64,000 bases of DNA from Asparagopsis taxiformis (GCA_030407315.1 JALQPE010000067.1:1-64000), one strand, 5' to 3'. Shown: positions 30,531 to 42,982, counted from the first letter of the stretch. Program-made: numbers and translations. The notes: a model not told the origin generated them from the sequence alone.

Positions 30531-32254
30531 TTCTGGATTGTCCCCTGTAGAGGAGCATTAAGAATTTTGGGTCGTGTTCCCGCTCTTTTGACCGTCACTC
30601 CCAACAGCCACAAGTACAATTTCCAGTGCAGATGTAAGTTCCATTTGTTATCTGCTTCGAACATACGAGAGAAGCTAAGATTTGAAAGAATGGTCAGAGC
30701 TCAACAGAGAATGGCTGAAACATGCATTGCTTCATCGGCTAGTAAATGTGATGATTCTTCCTATGAACGTTGTGCTATGGAAACACTAAGTTCCTGTACC
30801 CCTCGGAGTGCGGAAGGAAGTTGTATGAAAGAACAATGATGCCTCCGCCGCCAGCAATGGCCAGGCCGTCCTCTCTCGCTTGATAGTTCGCCTGAAGCCC
30901 AACCGGTTTAGTTTGGTACCAGGCGGTACCGCTAGGAGCCGTGAAGTATATGAATATGGGATAGAGTAGTAGAATTGAGGGAACAAACATTTTTAATGAA
31001 TTCATTGTAAACGTTCTTTCCCCGGGGCCTAGTGTATCTTCTCCTTTCTGCTCGTTAATATTTCCTTGCATGGGCAGTAAATTGATTAGGCTAGATAGCC
31101 AGTGATTACTGTAGAACATTGACTATATTCCATTGTTATCAGGAGGGATCACCGAGCCACAGCTATGTCTAAAGTTCTCCATACAAAACGATTTTATAGG
31201 TGTTCTTCAAGACCGTGGGGCAGCCCGGCAATCGACAAATGTCGTAGACGAAAAATCATTACGGGGTACTGAGGTTTAATATCATTCCAAAATCTATAGC
31301 CTCACATTCCACCGGTCTCAAGATGCCCAACCATTCCAACTGCATCAGTCCAGTGACTGTTCCATAGCGGAAACATTGTGGTCTGCGAAACTGTTCGGTA
31401 CAATTCTATTCTCTACTTTCCTTTCCTTTATTCTTTCGACGATGTATCTCGTCTTGTTATAAGTACACACTTTGTCTGCGCTAACTTCAGTAAACCAGGG
31501 CATCAAAGTGGTACACAGCTGCGACGATTAACATCTTTCTCTCGGACGAATTTCCAATTGTCATTGTTGGAAGAGAGACTCTTGGTTAGTTAATTCGGTT
31601 CTATGGTTACGTTGTTTATATGTTACTTCTGATCTCAGGACCGTCGGCGGGCTCTTCGACAGGCTGTCCATTATTATTATCCTGGCAAGGAAGCAAGTGG
31701 GCGCTTGGCGACATTGTGATGTTGTTATTATTATCCTGACAGTCATGAAGGCCAAATGTTTTTATCTTTTCCATTTTATTTTGCAAAAACTAAGTTGGCT
31801 CTTCGGATACTGACAGCAAACCGACATCAACAAAAAGGATCCGCATCATCAACCCATATCTAGGTTGAAAGGTGGTCATGTTCATGACTTGCTACAATTC
31901 GAACTGTTATGTCGCCATATGGTCATGCATCCAAGTCAACTCGTATCATGTGGCGTGGTCCAATAGCCTCCATCTTGTGCAGGTTCCGATGCTGAAAAGG
32001 CTCTGCCCATATGTGACCCTTTAAGCGTGCCACGACCGTTCTTCACTGTCAACCAATATTAAGTATCGGTCGCATTAGAACCAACTATATTGCTCGTCTA
32101 ATGGTTCTCGATCGCTACCTTGTACATGCGCACATTCCGTATCATCCGCTGGGTCTAAGATTGATTGAGCGCACGAACAGAATGCTTTTCAACGAACGGC
32201 GGTAGGCGTACGGCAGTTGTGCACTTATGCGGAGAACGGCCGTTCCTGAAGCTC
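30531..32254. other. Gene-poor region right of the retrotransposon nest
   Basis: No convincing gene. A 76-codon minus-strand ORF (31005 to 30775) begins with a hydrophobic, signal-like segment, but it has no homologue I recognise and no TATA box. The rest is AT-rich and featureless. Confidence 0.45.
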
Positions 32255-32261
32255 TATAAAT
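32255..32261 (+). promoter_or_regulatory. TATA box
   Basis: TATAAAT, 100 bases before the ATG at 32361. Confidence 0.65.
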
Positions 32262-32360
32262 GAGCTAAACATCTGGTACCTTCATCGCTACATTCCTCGC
32301 TACCAGCGGGTTCTTTCAGTTTCTCAACCAACGATTACGAGATTTTTCACAACAATCACC

Positions 32361-33308
32361 ATGCGAGCTTTTGCTGTGTTTTTCGCCTTCCTTGCTGCAG
32401 TCACCTCTGCTTCTCCACTCTACGATGATATCAACCTCGACAGCCGCGGTAACACCCTTCCAGATCTAGTAGATCTGAAACCCTCCCAGCATCAATCTGT
32501 CCGTTGTGGGCAAGGATGTCAGTTCAGATTCTGCCGTAATGATACCAATCTCATTATAGGCGCTCCCGATGGGTCCGCAACCGACGCCCTTTGCAGGATA
32601 GATCCAAGTTTCGTTGGGATCGTGAGTGAGACTGGAGAGGCTTCCATTTCAACTGATACAGTCCCCAATCTTCCTATCTCTCAATACAGACCGGATGGTC
32701 TCACACAAAACTTTCCTGCAAGCTTCTTCAAGACATTTAGAGTACTGCGGGCCATGAGATCCGGAATCGGTCACCAAACGCTGCAAGGCAATCAGAATGA
32801 ATTCCTCAACAATCTATGCGTTCGTCTACCGATCCGATCGTATCAAAGATTGAATGAAGAGGGAGAATTTTTAAACCGCGTATCTACAAGTAACCCGAAC
32901 GATTGCGTAGCGTTCACGACAACTGTTCCGAGGATTATTATCGAGTTTATGTGGCAGTCGGGAGATGATCTCGATCTTCACGTTGTTGAGCCGGATGGCG
33001 ATGAGATCTTCCATGGGCGTTTGCGATCTGAAGCTGGACGACTATTTGAAGACACGCGGTCATTTTGTGGTGGTGGCCCTGGTTTATCAGGTCGGGAAAG
33101 AACTGTTTACGTCGCTGATGGTCCGATCGAGAATGGTACGTATACCATACGTGCACAGCATTTTGAAAATTGCAATTTGGGAAGCACGGCCTGGAGAATC
33201 CGGGTTTTCATCGATGGATCGCTGGTTGAGTCCAGACGTGGTATCTCAAACCTGGACAATGACGAACTTGTTGAGGGCAGCACCTTGAGTATCGACGTCA
33301 ATTTTTAG
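32361..33308 (+). CDS. Secreted protein, YfaP/DUF2135-like C-terminal domain (paralogue 1)
   Basis: 315 residues starting with a signal peptide (MRAFAVFFAFLAAVTSAS). A Cys motif, RCGQGCQFRFC (~48-58), is shared with three other proteins in this window. The next conserved block includes ETGEASIS, PDGL, LCVRLPIRSY and DCVAFTT. The C-terminal ~120 residues begin WQSGDDLDLHVVEPDGDEI, which follows the W..DLDLHV.EPdG pattern of the YfaP/DUF2135 beta-sandwich, and continue with YTIRAQHF and TAWRIRVFIDG. No catalytic residues are evident; an extracellular adhesion or cell-wall binding role is plausible but unproven. A TATA box lies 100 bases upstream. Confidence 0.85.
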   Translation: MRAFAVFFAFLAAVTSASPLYDDINLDSRGNTLPDLVDLKPSQHQSVRCGQGCQFRFCRNDTNLIIGAPDGSATDALCRIDPSFVGIVSETGEASISTDTVPNLPISQYRPDGLTQNFPASFFKTFRVLRAMRSGIGHQTLQGNQNEFLNNLCVRLPIRSYQRLNEEGEFLNRVSTSNPNDCVAFTTTVPRIIIEFMWQSGDDLDLHVVEPDGDEIFHGRLRSEAGRLFEDTRSFCGGGPGLSGRERTVYVADGPIENGTYTIRAQHFENCNLGSTAWRIRVFIDGSLVESRRGISNLDNDELVEGSTLSIDVNF

Positions 33309-34062
33309 GAATCGTGTTGTAGGGAGTCGCGGAGCAAAGAGTAGAGTTAGAATGGGACTCAAGCTGGTTCAATGGAATCAACGATTGTGAGGTCAAGGTG
33401 TATCGTAGATTGCGTGACGACGTGGCATATTTGTACACGACTCGTGGTCTGACGTTTCATAGAACCGGTTCAGCGCAATACTGGATCAAGTTATGATGAT
33501 GGCAATAAAATGCAAGAGTTTGTAGAAGAGTAATTACCCATTCTTTTTTGGAGGGTACTCGATTGAATTTGAATTACCTCTATAGCGTTCCCCGGCGCCC
33601 AAGGTTGCGGGCGGGCTTTCGCCGGGAAGGGATTATGTTTGCTCGGAGAAATTTGGCGGCAGGATAACTGCCATCGCACCGAGTTTGCTGATCCCCCCAT
33701 CGTTTGTTGGGCTCCTTCCTCGACATCTCAAGATGGCACCGTTACTGTCATATTATCTACTATTTTCCTGAATTGGCAACCACCAAGTGATTTGGAGAAA
33801 TGAAATCACTGATGCATCCTTCTGAAGATGTCGATGACAACTCACCCAACTCTGGCCAGCTGACGTGCAAAACTAACATTGCTATTGCGTTTTGTCAAGT
33901 TGCCTCTGTGCATAATCAAGATGAAGTTGCCGTCGAATCGATTTTCTAGCGTGAATCCATGTTGCAGTCAAATGTGGATTGAGTCAACATGATTTGAGAA
34001 TTCGACATATGTCACTGTTGAGACGCACCATTAGAGCAAAACTGTTTCGAGCCTTTTTCATC
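33309..34062. other. Intergenic region
   Basis: 754 bases between two rightward genes. No ORF or repeat of note is seen. Confidence 0.5.
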
Positions 34063-34069
34063 TATATAA
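34063..34069 (+). promoter_or_regulatory. TATA box
   Basis: TATATAA, 102 bases before the ATG at 34165. It lies downstream of the longest possible start (33979) and so favours the later start. Confidence 0.6.
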
Positions 34070-34164
34070 CCTCATGTCGAACAAGGTCGGGAATGTCTGG
34101 CTCTCAGATCAAAATACCCACGGCGTCCAAAGTCGCCTCGCTCTCACTGTCATCTGCTACCACA

Positions 34165-36057
34165 ATGGCCAACAAACAAACACTATGTCTCCTCACTACT
34201 CTGCTTCTAATCTGCCAATCCGACGCGAACACACTTGTCTTCCCAGAATACTCGTACGAGCAACATCCAATGCACTATCTCCCACAATTTGCCGACGACA
34301 AACCAAACCCCGTCATCATGAAAAAGTACACGCATTTCTTCAACACCGGAAAAAAGGTGACGTTCGGATCTGTCTTTGCCCCTTTGCAAGCAAAATATGA
34401 CAAGTATGGAACAACCGAATCGTTCTTCTCTGGACTGGACGTATTGTACGTCTGGCGTGGAGCGGACAAAGATTCCGCAGAGAACTTTACCAAAGTCGAA
34501 CTCAACGGCGCTGCACGTGTCTTCATTCTTCTCAGAACTCCTTGGCTGAAGAAAAGTACAGTCCACGAAGTCTCCTCAAGTGTCATTAAAGGGCTTGAAA
34601 ATAGCTGGAAGGGTGCCATTCCGCTTGAGACTTCATCGGGAAGTCCAATTTATATCGGCCGAGGAAACAGCACACGTGCATTACCGGCCAGAGCTGTCGC
34701 TTTAGAACGTACCGTCTCCAAGGACGAAGCACTTTTTCTTCCCAATGCGCGTATGATTACAATCAATGGAAGGAGCATCTGGGACTTTGCAGTTGTGTTT
34801 GCACGACCCGATGTGGATTCTATAGGTGTTCCACGGGCATTTCCGTACCCTTCATCGCCAGAATCCGTGCGTAAACTGGACACAGGAAAAACAGTAGATA
34901 TTAGAGCCGAGCCAGTAGTCCCCAATACAAAGTGTCCCGACTGGCTTCACGATCTATATCGAACAAGCTCCAGAGACGCTGATACGGGTTTGCAGTATGG
35001 AGAATTGATGTATTGGAGAACTTGGCATCCTCCGATCGACCCGATCTATTGGTGCTACTTTGACCATGAGCACGGATCATATCCAGGCAAGTACAAACCA
35101 ACCTTTGATTACACTGCTTACAAGACGTTTGATGCCTCAACAAGCCATAAACGCGAAGAAGAGTCTGATCAAGGGTTCAAAGTGTACTCTATCGCTTTGC
35201 AGGCGCAGAAGAAGTATGTGATTTTCATTGTACACATTCGAACATCTCAGGCGCGTCGCTTCTTTACACGTCACCACACAGGTATATTTGCCGTTCTGAA
35301 CGAGAAATGGGAGCTGGAGATGGAGTTGCAGATGAAGATGGACTTTGGAGCTGCGATGGCCACTCTAGTGAACAACGAGAATGTGGCGATGAATGTGGAG
35401 GAAGCTGCTGTGCAGAGTGAAATGGATCGAAAACGGTATGATGCGTTCCGAAGATTCAATGTGATCGACGTTGATGAAAGCGTGCCTTTTCCACAGTCTT
35501 TAAATATGAGTCTACGATATAACCAGGGACTGAAACCAAGTGCGAAGAACGAAATATTGATCATGCATGGAATGTATGAGAACTGGATGGGGGTACCGAA
35601 TACATGTGCGTTTTGCAAGTCGAGAAGGACGTGCGGGTTATTGATCGATATTCGAAACGTCGCGACAGCTAAGCGCACCATGGCCGGTGGGGAAGAAGAG
35701 GAAATGCAGTGGCTACAAGGCAACTCATTGAGCAGGGAAGTGAAAATTCAACAGAACTTTGAGCTGGGATTGGAGCATTGTCATTTCAACATATTCGAAT
35801 CGACGGGTTTGCCTGATTTAGAAGGGAACAAGGGCGTGTTTTACACAGACGCGTACTTTTCAAAAGTGCACGCAGGAGCTGGAAAGAATTGTGTGCGACA
35901 ATTTATCAAGCATGGTTCAAAGGCTGTGGTCATCGCGCCTGGAACGTTGACGAGTGCGGATCCTTGGAGTGGACCCTTTGAATATGCGGAGACGAGCGTG
36001 GAAAAGAGTCGGCAGATTTGTAATGCTGAACATGCCGTTCTACGGGAGATCAATTGA
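34165..36057 (+). CDS. Large secreted protein of unknown function with HEHG motif
   Basis: I choose the ATG at 34165 (630 residues). It follows a TATA box by about 100 bases and opens a signal peptide (MANKQTLCLLTTLLLICQSDA), whereas the frame start at 33979 would place 62 non-signal residues in front. The mature part has no domain I recognise. Landmarks are WRTWHPPIDPIYWCYFDHEHG (~290-310), where the clustered His, Glu and Asp could bind metal, a Cys pair CAFCKSRRTC (~490), and a C-terminal block HCHFNIFES...TDAYFSKV. One N-glycosylation-type NFT and one NMS sequon are present. An enzyme acting on extracellular polymers is possible, without direct support. Confidence 0.8.
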   Translation: MANKQTLCLLTTLLLICQSDANTLVFPEYSYEQHPMHYLPQFADDKPNPVIMKKYTHFFNTGKKVTFGSVFAPLQAKYDKYGTTESFFSGLDVLYVWRGADKDSAENFTKVELNGAARVFILLRTPWLKKSTVHEVSSSVIKGLENSWKGAIPLETSSGSPIYIGRGNSTRALPARAVALERTVSKDEALFLPNARMITINGRSIWDFAVVFARPDVDSIGVPRAFPYPSSPESVRKLDTGKTVDIRAEPVVPNTKCPDWLHDLYRTSSRDADTGLQYGELMYWRTWHPPIDPIYWCYFDHEHGSYPGKYKPTFDYTAYKTFDASTSHKREEESDQGFKVYSIALQAQKKYVIFIVHIRTSQARRFFTRHHTGIFAVLNEKWELEMELQMKMDFGAAMATLVNNENVAMNVEEAAVQSEMDRKRYDAFRRFNVIDVDESVPFPQSLNMSLRYNQGLKPSAKNEILIMHGMYENWMGVPNTCAFCKSRRTCGLLIDIRNVATAKRTMAGGEEEEMQWLQGNSLSREVKIQQNFELGLEHCHFNIFESTGLPDLEGNKGVFYTDAYFSKVHAGAGKNCVRQFIKHGSKAVVIAPGTLTSADPWSGPFEYAETSVEKSRQICNAEHAVLREIN

Positions 36058-36684
36058 GCATGTGCAAGGACGGGCGGTGTTTGGACCAGACCGGGTGCGC
36101 TACGTTGCTCTGTGTTTGCAACATAGTGGACATGGCCTTCCATGTGTCGGAATATGATTGGAGTAATCGACGGAGTGGACGGTGGACACCTGATGCGTTG
36201 AATTAATTTTAATTCAATACTGAAAGGCTGAACTAGTGACCTCATACACTTGGGTAGGTAGTGTTACCCTCAGTATATTATCGTTCTTCAGACCAAACCA
36301 ACTCAGATTCTCCATATACACTGCTCATAGTACACTAATGCAACCAGCTCCGCTACCAAGAACGGGTGCTCTTCCTTGAAGCAGTTCCTCTCTCCCACCT
36401 CATCGATCGTGATGTATCCGTTCCAACATAACATGCCTCGTCGACAAACATACCACTGTATCCAACCCGAAAATACAGGTGCACATACCCTCATCTGCAA
36501 TGTGCCGAGCGCTCTTCCCCTCGCGTTTTCCAACCGACCACCACACAGACGTCTTCCTCCCTTCCGTCCACGCGTTTCGCGAAAGCTTTTGGCTTTCCTC
36601 ACCCACTCAATCACTCCCAATCCAAGCTCGCTGCTTTCCCAGTCCCGTCACTACCGCTTCATCCGACCAAAACAGCCCCGCTGA
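36058..36684. other. Intergenic region
   Basis: 627 bases. Pyrimidine-rich stretches and overlapping short frames, with no supported gene. Confidence 0.45.
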
Positions 36685-36723
36685 ACAAGCGCCGTCATCG
36701 CCTCTCGCCTGCTCCTCACATTT

Positions 36724-38235
36724 ATCTATCACATTGCAAAAGCGTTCCACGACGGGACCGACGACGTGGACAGAGACGACTGTGTGGCGGCCGAATTTTA
36801 TGAACGCTGCATACTGGAATATGACCACTTTGAAGCCAAGTACTCGCTTTCCAGAATACTGTCCTCAGGAACAGATGGCGTGCAGCGCAATGTTCATCGC
36901 GCTGTGCAGCTACTTGAAATGGTAATTGTAGATGGTGTACATTGCGATGCTATGAATCATCTTGGCGAAATCCTCATTCACCACACAGACACGATTCAGC
37001 AGGACGCTGCACGTGCGATCAAGTTGTTCGAAACCACCATTGCTCTGGAGAATCACTCCGCCGCCAAGCTCAACCTAGCTGCTGCTCTCACCGTTGGGTA
37101 CGACGCTGTTGAGAGAGATATCTTTCGCGCTTTTCAACTGTACCGAGTGCTCATTGAGGAGGATAACAATGTCGATGCAATGTATGAACTAGCACTGATA
37201 CTAGAACAGGGTGCAGACTGTGTGGAAATTGATATGCGACAGGCTGCGGCGCTGTATGACTCAGCGATTGTGACAGAGGGTCACATTGGTGCTATGGAGA
37301 ATCTCGCCGCACTTTTGAGCAGAGCGTCGAATGTTGATGCAGACTTTTCTCGTGTTGTTGAGTTATTCGAGCGCGCTATTGAAGAAGGGAATAGTCTAAA
37401 CTCAATGTTTGAACTCGCTTGCCTGTTACATTCGGGTGCACCCGGGATAGAGGTCGATGCTGTTCGTGCGGTAGAACTGTATGGCAGATTAGTTGAAGAA
37501 CCCGGTTTTCCTGGAGCCATGTACAACCTGGGGCTCCTACTCATAGATGGGGCGCCAGGAGTGGAAGTTGATGCAGTACACGCCGTGCAATTGTTAGAGC
37601 GTGCAATTGAGGAAGAAAGTCTTTGGATTGCGATGCTCATGCTTGCTGAATTACTGAGTGATGGAGCACCTGTAGTTGAAGTTGATGCAGTCCGCGCTGT
37701 GGAATTGTTAGAGCGTGCAGTTGAGGAAGGGCAGGACTGTGGTGCTATGAACGACCTTGCCCTTTTGCTGAAGAACGGTGCAGCAGGAGTGGAAGTCGAC
37801 GCACCGCGAGCTGTGGAATTGTTCGAGCGTGCAATTTAGGAGGCAAGTGATTGAAATGCGATGTTCAATCTAGCAGAACTACTAGAGAACAGTGCGCCTA
37901 CAGTAGATGTCAATTGTGCTCGTGCCGTTGAACTGTATTGGAAGACAATCGAGGAGAACAATGACTGCGATGCGATGGTGAATCTGGCAATTCTGCTAGA
38001 GAAAGGGGCACCGGGAGTCGCAGTCGATCGGGACGTTGTTGAGGAACTGCATCAACGAATTATTGAGGACGGTACGGACTGTGAGGCGATAAGGAGTTTT
38101 GCGGACAAACTGAAGAGCGGTGATGGGGTGGAAGTTGACACGAAATATGCGGAAGGTATGTACGAACGGTGTGTGGCTCTACAGCGGCAAAATAGCGTTG
38201 AGTGTGTTGCGAAGAAAGTTCGTGAGATCGAGTGA
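36724..38235 (+). pseudogene. Sel1-like repeat protein, disabled copy A
   Basis: About twelve Sel1/TPR-like repeats of ~36-38 residues (pattern A..L......G......D..RAVELLERA.EE) run in one frame. Two in-frame stops, TAG at 37837-37839 and TGA at 37852-37854, separate the last repeats (37861-38235) from the rest. There is no ATG at the 5' end. Alignment with the sister copy at 46.4-47.65 kb puts its initiator Met opposite ATC at 36724-36726, so the start codon also seems lost. Sel1 repeats build alpha-solenoids for protein-protein contacts. The otherwise clean frame means inactivation is recent, or that the stops are read through or removed by an unseen intron. Confidence 0.8.
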
Positions 38236-41200
38236 AGAGAGCAGTAAATCTAATAGTTACTGCTTGGTTACTCTTGCAATTTGTAAATTTTGGAACATAC
38301 GCCGCGCTGCTTATGCAAACCTTTCGTACTCTGGAACTGGAATCGCATCCCTGCGTCACAGTTTATGTTGATCTTCACCGCCCCCTACAGTTCAGCACAA
38401 GCGAATATTCTCAATGTTGTGTTCATACAGCCATAGTCCCAAAAGTTGCGATATCCACAAGCAAGATCAACTCTCCTATGTGTTAATACACCCAAATACG
38501 ACCCTGATACCATCTACGCATCACACCTTAATATTTGTATTCTAAGTCTATCGAATTACAAACGCCACCACCGAATAGGTGCTATCTATGAATCATTATA
38601 GCTTGATTCAGTTGTATCACATTGTGTGATCGTGATTTGAGCAATATGGTAATTCTTTGATTGTTTTGTTATGTTGTCTATCATATTGAGTGATTGTGGC
38701 CGGTGCGATATGAAATCACTATTGACTTGTTTACAGCTGTTTAACACGTGGTGTTTACAGTAGCTCTGCTCTTGTGCTCTTGCAACAGAGATGTTCCCCT
38801 CTCAGCCGTTGCTGACACATCATTTGTATTGCAGAAGCATTCTTCAGGGAACGCACACCATGGCAATACTGAATTGCATAAGAGTAAGAAACTGCTAGCG
38901 TTACTGTTCAATAAAGACATCGAAGTGATAACTCCTTTTGATCAACCTTCTCGGAAAGACAACAAACGCCTACCACTCTCTGTTCTATCCTGATTCAGGC
39001 CACCAACAACTTTTATTCACGTCCACGCATATGGCAGCCCGAGCAACTGTCTAAACACTACTATGTATCGCTCATACCATTATCTGTTCCTATTCTCAAC
39101 AGCTCTGAAATCGGTGTAGGCATTGTAGAATCCGACAGCAAGCCACGCTAGTGTCTGCGAACAGACCATAATTGCTGTCCATTTTGTGCCCTCCTGCTGC
39201 GAGTTCCATTGAAGGCGGGATTATTTGTGCCATCACGGAATGAGCATACAGCATGCACGAGAATATGAGGTTTGATCCGAGGTCGACGTGTGGCTTGCAG
39301 AACTGAGACGCCATGGCTTGACATATACTCGGCGAAAATTCAAGATACGCTGGACACCGTTGTCATACCGCGCTTTGCCTGGCGTGGTAATACAGTTTCG
39401 CAAATTGGTGCTGATACGAAATTTGATGCAAAGATATTGCAACTTACCACACCTAGTCAAACCATCTTCGCATACGCGCACTATATCTGTATATAGTGGC
39501 CTGTATCCTCTTGGGAGTCATTGATGAAAATAACGCGCTGTATAATCGGTTCGCACTCAACATTCGTGAGCGAAATATTCGATACGTGTGATAAGCTGAT
39601 TTGTTGTAGATGGATAATGGCAATGGAAGTGGTGATGACAAACTAAATTTAGATGTCATCATGATTCACACCTGTGAGGACACTGCGCCACTTCGCGCAC
39701 TCACAGATTGGGATGAGTGCAAGCATTGTTTGAACGAAACGAAGGAGGGAAAGATGCTGAAGGTGGGGCCGGGGTATACATAAATTGGTAAGAGGTTCAG
39801 GAAATCGCAGTTGGAGGCATATCTCTAGAGATAATCGATAAGCGGCAATAAAACATTTTTTCAATTCGGAAGCACTGCTGGAAATGCGATCTGAATCTAA
39901 CTGTTGGGATTTGGGGACTGATCATGCTGTCAAAGTAAACGTTCACGTTGCTGCCAGCCACATTCTGATCAAGCCAAAATGAACAAGAACTTTTAATCGC
40001 TTCATGTGCACCATCTTGTCGTCTTATCTGGAACACAGTAGCTGCAAAGGGCCATTCAGAAGGTTGACGCAGAGTACGCATCCAGAATGAAGATCAATTG
40101 GAAAACTGTTTGGTTTCAGGCAAGCGTTACGTGCAATACTGTTACGGCACTGAGTTCTGTGACGAAGAGAACAAGACGAAGCCATTGTACCCAATTGCCT
40201 CCCAGCAATGCTTTCTGTAGAGTAGGCAATTTCAAAATGGAGATCATTGAGACAAAACGAGAGCCTGGCGTCTTTGAACCAAATACACCATTACAACCAC
40301 TCGGAAACATCAATCTATCTCCCCAAGCTTCATCCCACTTTGCCAGCAAACATCACTATAATTGGCATTTTACTTCCTGGTCCTACAGAATTTATGGGGA
40401 ATGAGGTCGAGCTCACCCTGGAGAAGTCAATTACTGATTTGAACTCACTCGCGTTCTTCGATGTGGGAGGACTGTCTTTTGGTCAGATTTTCCCTGCTTT
40501 TACCACGCTTACCGATGACCGACAGCTTTGTTCCAAATCTGTTATTCTCGAAGACTGGAAATTCCAACCAGACCAATGATAAAGTTTATGCTGGCTATTG
40601 TGCTCGAGATGATATCGAGTCCAGATAATATGCTGCCTCAACGGACGATTTTCGCGAGTTTCCTCTCAGGAGATCCTGAAAAATTCCCTGTAATACAATA
40701 GGTTTTCAAGGCACGCAGAAAGTATTTTAACTTCGAAACGTCAGCTAAGAAACGAAATTTTTGGCGGGTGCAGAAGTGTTCCTGTATAGTATGTACCACC
40801 GGAACTGCTCAGATGGGAAAATATACTGATCTATGTTGGCGCGAGTCTACCGCAGCCATCGAGCTCCGCCGGCGGGAAGCCTCAACTGGTCGAGGTTTCC
40901 ATTCCAGACCTCCCCAGCAGCGCAGCACAGTCCGCATCGTCCACACGTAACTATCTTTTGACACCCTCCCTCCATCCCTAGCTTACCTTTTCACATAGTT
41001 TGGCTACCCTGGGGCACCCATCATATGCAATGGTCAAAGCGATGCTGAAAGAGCCGCAAGCCCCTGGGTTAGCCAAGTTATTACTGGTAAAACCTGTATT
41101 AAACATGCGTTCTTATAGGCACTACTATTGTGATTTCGGTACCCGAAGTTCTGGGTCGACTAGCGGAAAGTGGGGAGGATGTTAATAGGGTTAATGTCAT

Positions 41201-41957
41201 ACCGAAACCTGCTTGCGCCATTGCATTCCACTCCGAACAATGTTTCCCTTTGGAGTCCAACGGACAGGGGGATGCAGGGAGGCTGGGACAACCTGAGTTG
41301 ATAGGATTGATGCGGAAGACGATCAGGAACTCAAGCACTACATATGTCGTATGAATCTATTGTGTACAGCTCTCATCACACAAGGTCAATCGATCTTACC
41401 TGAGGCAGACAAGTCCTCGTGTCACGCATTCACTACGCAAGAAAGCACGCATCAGTTGCAATCGCTTCTCTTAATTTGGTAATGTGCTAATTTCTACAGC
41501 GGAGCATTTTTTTGCAAACGCAATAGATCTCGCGCAATAAGCTTCAACTCAAGAAAACTGCCGTACTACAAGTATACTACACCACTCTCCAAGAATATTA
41601 CGAACCAAACAAATATCCCAGTCGAGTACACAGCCACAGAACCTCAACAATGGCTTATTTACTGATAACACACATCACGCAAAAGCGAAAAGAACTGCAT
41701 ATGGTAAGATCATTCAAGTAAGTCATCGCAGGGTTCGAATTCAACACACATCTCAGGTTATCATAGCCCAAGTATGTACAATAGCTGAACCAATTAGGTA
41801 GGCTCGATCTAATGTAACTATACGCACTGGCTGGTTGCCAATAATCATAACCTCGGGGTTGTTCATGATGACATTCTAGCCGTTTTCATATTGAGTGTTC
41901 GAGACCTTGGTTCGGTTGATCACCTCCATTTACTCATCATGACATACGTATTCGTAG
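38236..41957. other. Gene-poor region, 3.7 kb
   Basis: No intact gene is supported. Plus-strand stretches around 39609-39780 (57 codons, MDNGNGSGDDKLNLDV...) and 40110-40580 (YCYGTEFCDEENKTKPLYP; later NEVELTLEKS in another frame) look protein-like but are broken by stops and frame changes. They could be remains of one decayed gene. Confidence 0.4.
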
Positions 41958-41964
41958 TATAAAA
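41958..41964 (+). promoter_or_regulatory. TATA box
   Basis: TATAAAA, 71 bases before the ATG at 42029. Confidence 0.7.
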
Positions 41965-42028
41965 CCTACCCCACGCCGGCCCTCGCAACAGTTTCCTCTC
42001 GCTCCATCAATTCTTTCTCAGTTGCACC

Positions 42029-42982
42029 ATGAAGACATTCACATTGGCACTTTTTCTTTTTACGCTGGCAGCTGTCGCTTTGGCTGGTAAAGCACCCAAG
42101 TCTGCGAAGACAAAGGCAAATTCCGCACCAATCAATATCAACTTGAGAACTTCTCAGCGTCAGTTTCTCTCTGATTGTGATATCGGATGTAACTTCCGCT
42201 TCTGTGACTCCTTTAGTCGCCTTTTTCTTGGTAGTCCCAACGTTCCTATCTCCAGGCCCATTTGCCGAATCGACAATTTCATGATTGGAGTTGTGGAGAG
42301 AACTGGAGAAGCTATTGTTTCTCGCTTAGGTTCTCCCGTACAGCCAATTGGAGACTTAGATCCCGCCGGCTTGAGCCCTAGTTTCCCTGCAAATTTCTTC
42401 ACGACAGTCACTTTGACTGAATTCGGTACAAATGTTTCCGGCATTGGTACTCTTCCTTTTGCAGGAAATCAAGGGGTTTTTGCTGATGGACTTTGCGTAA
42501 GACTTCCTATTCTTTCATATCTGGGAAGAAGTTCTGCTTCTGTTCCATTCCAGCGTTTTTCTGCTCTAAGTCCTTTTGATTGTATCACATTTTCCGCAGA
42601 AGTACCTAGACTCACAATAGAGCTTGAGTGGAATACAGGAGATGATCTGGAACTTGATATTATTGAGCCTAATGGAGCACTAATCAACGACGAAAATCTA
42701 GGTACTCCTAGTGGATTTCTTATCGAAGATATTACGGATCAATGTAACTTCCGTAGTCTACTTCGACATGAGAGAGCGGTCTTTTTGATGGGTGACCCCG
42801 TCCAGAATGGAATTTACACCATCCGGGCGCGCCATTTCCTAAACTGTGGAACTGGACCTTCAACATGGACGATTAGAGTGTTCAGCGGAACTGCGCTTGT
42901 TACATCAAGGACTGGTGTTTCAAACCAGGACGATGATGAGATTATTCTTAACAGTTCTTTCCAAATCAATGTGATGTTTTAG
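42029..42982 (+). CDS. Secreted protein, YfaP/DUF2135-like C-terminal domain (paralogue 2)
   Basis: 317 residues with a clear signal peptide (MKTFTLALFLFTLAAVALA) followed by a Lys/Ala-rich stretch. It has the family landmarks DCDIGCNFRFC, GNQGVFADGLCVRLPI and WNTGDDLELDIIEPNGAL. It is closest to paralogue 3, with which it shares DQCNF/DQCGF after the DLDL block and LLRHERAVF/LLRRERAVY. Paralogue 3 faces it across a 0.9-kb gap, tail to tail, suggesting a local inverted duplication. No catalytic motif is seen. Confidence 0.85.
   Translation: MKTFTLALFLFTLAAVALAGKAPKSAKTKANSAPININLRTSQRQFLSDCDIGCNFRFCDSFSRLFLGSPNVPISRPICRIDNFMIGVVERTGEAIVSRLGSPVQPIGDLDPAGLSPSFPANFFTTVTLTEFGTNVSGIGTLPFAGNQGVFADGLCVRLPILSYLGRSSASVPFQRFSALSPFDCITFSAEVPRLTIELEWNTGDDLELDIIEPNGALINDENLGTPSGFLIEDITDQCNFRSLLRHERAVFLMGDPVQNGIYTIRARHFLNCGTGPSTWTIRVFSGTALVTSRTGVSNQDDDEIILNSSFQINVMF

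Noticed and set aside
30775..31005. 76-residue protein with a hydrophobic N-terminus on the minus strand
   Set aside because: Too short, no TATA box or homologue recognised; kept only as a note in the region entry.
41720..41735. Box B-like GGGTTCGAATTC as part of a tRNA
   Set aside because: No acceptor or anticodon stem can be built around it.
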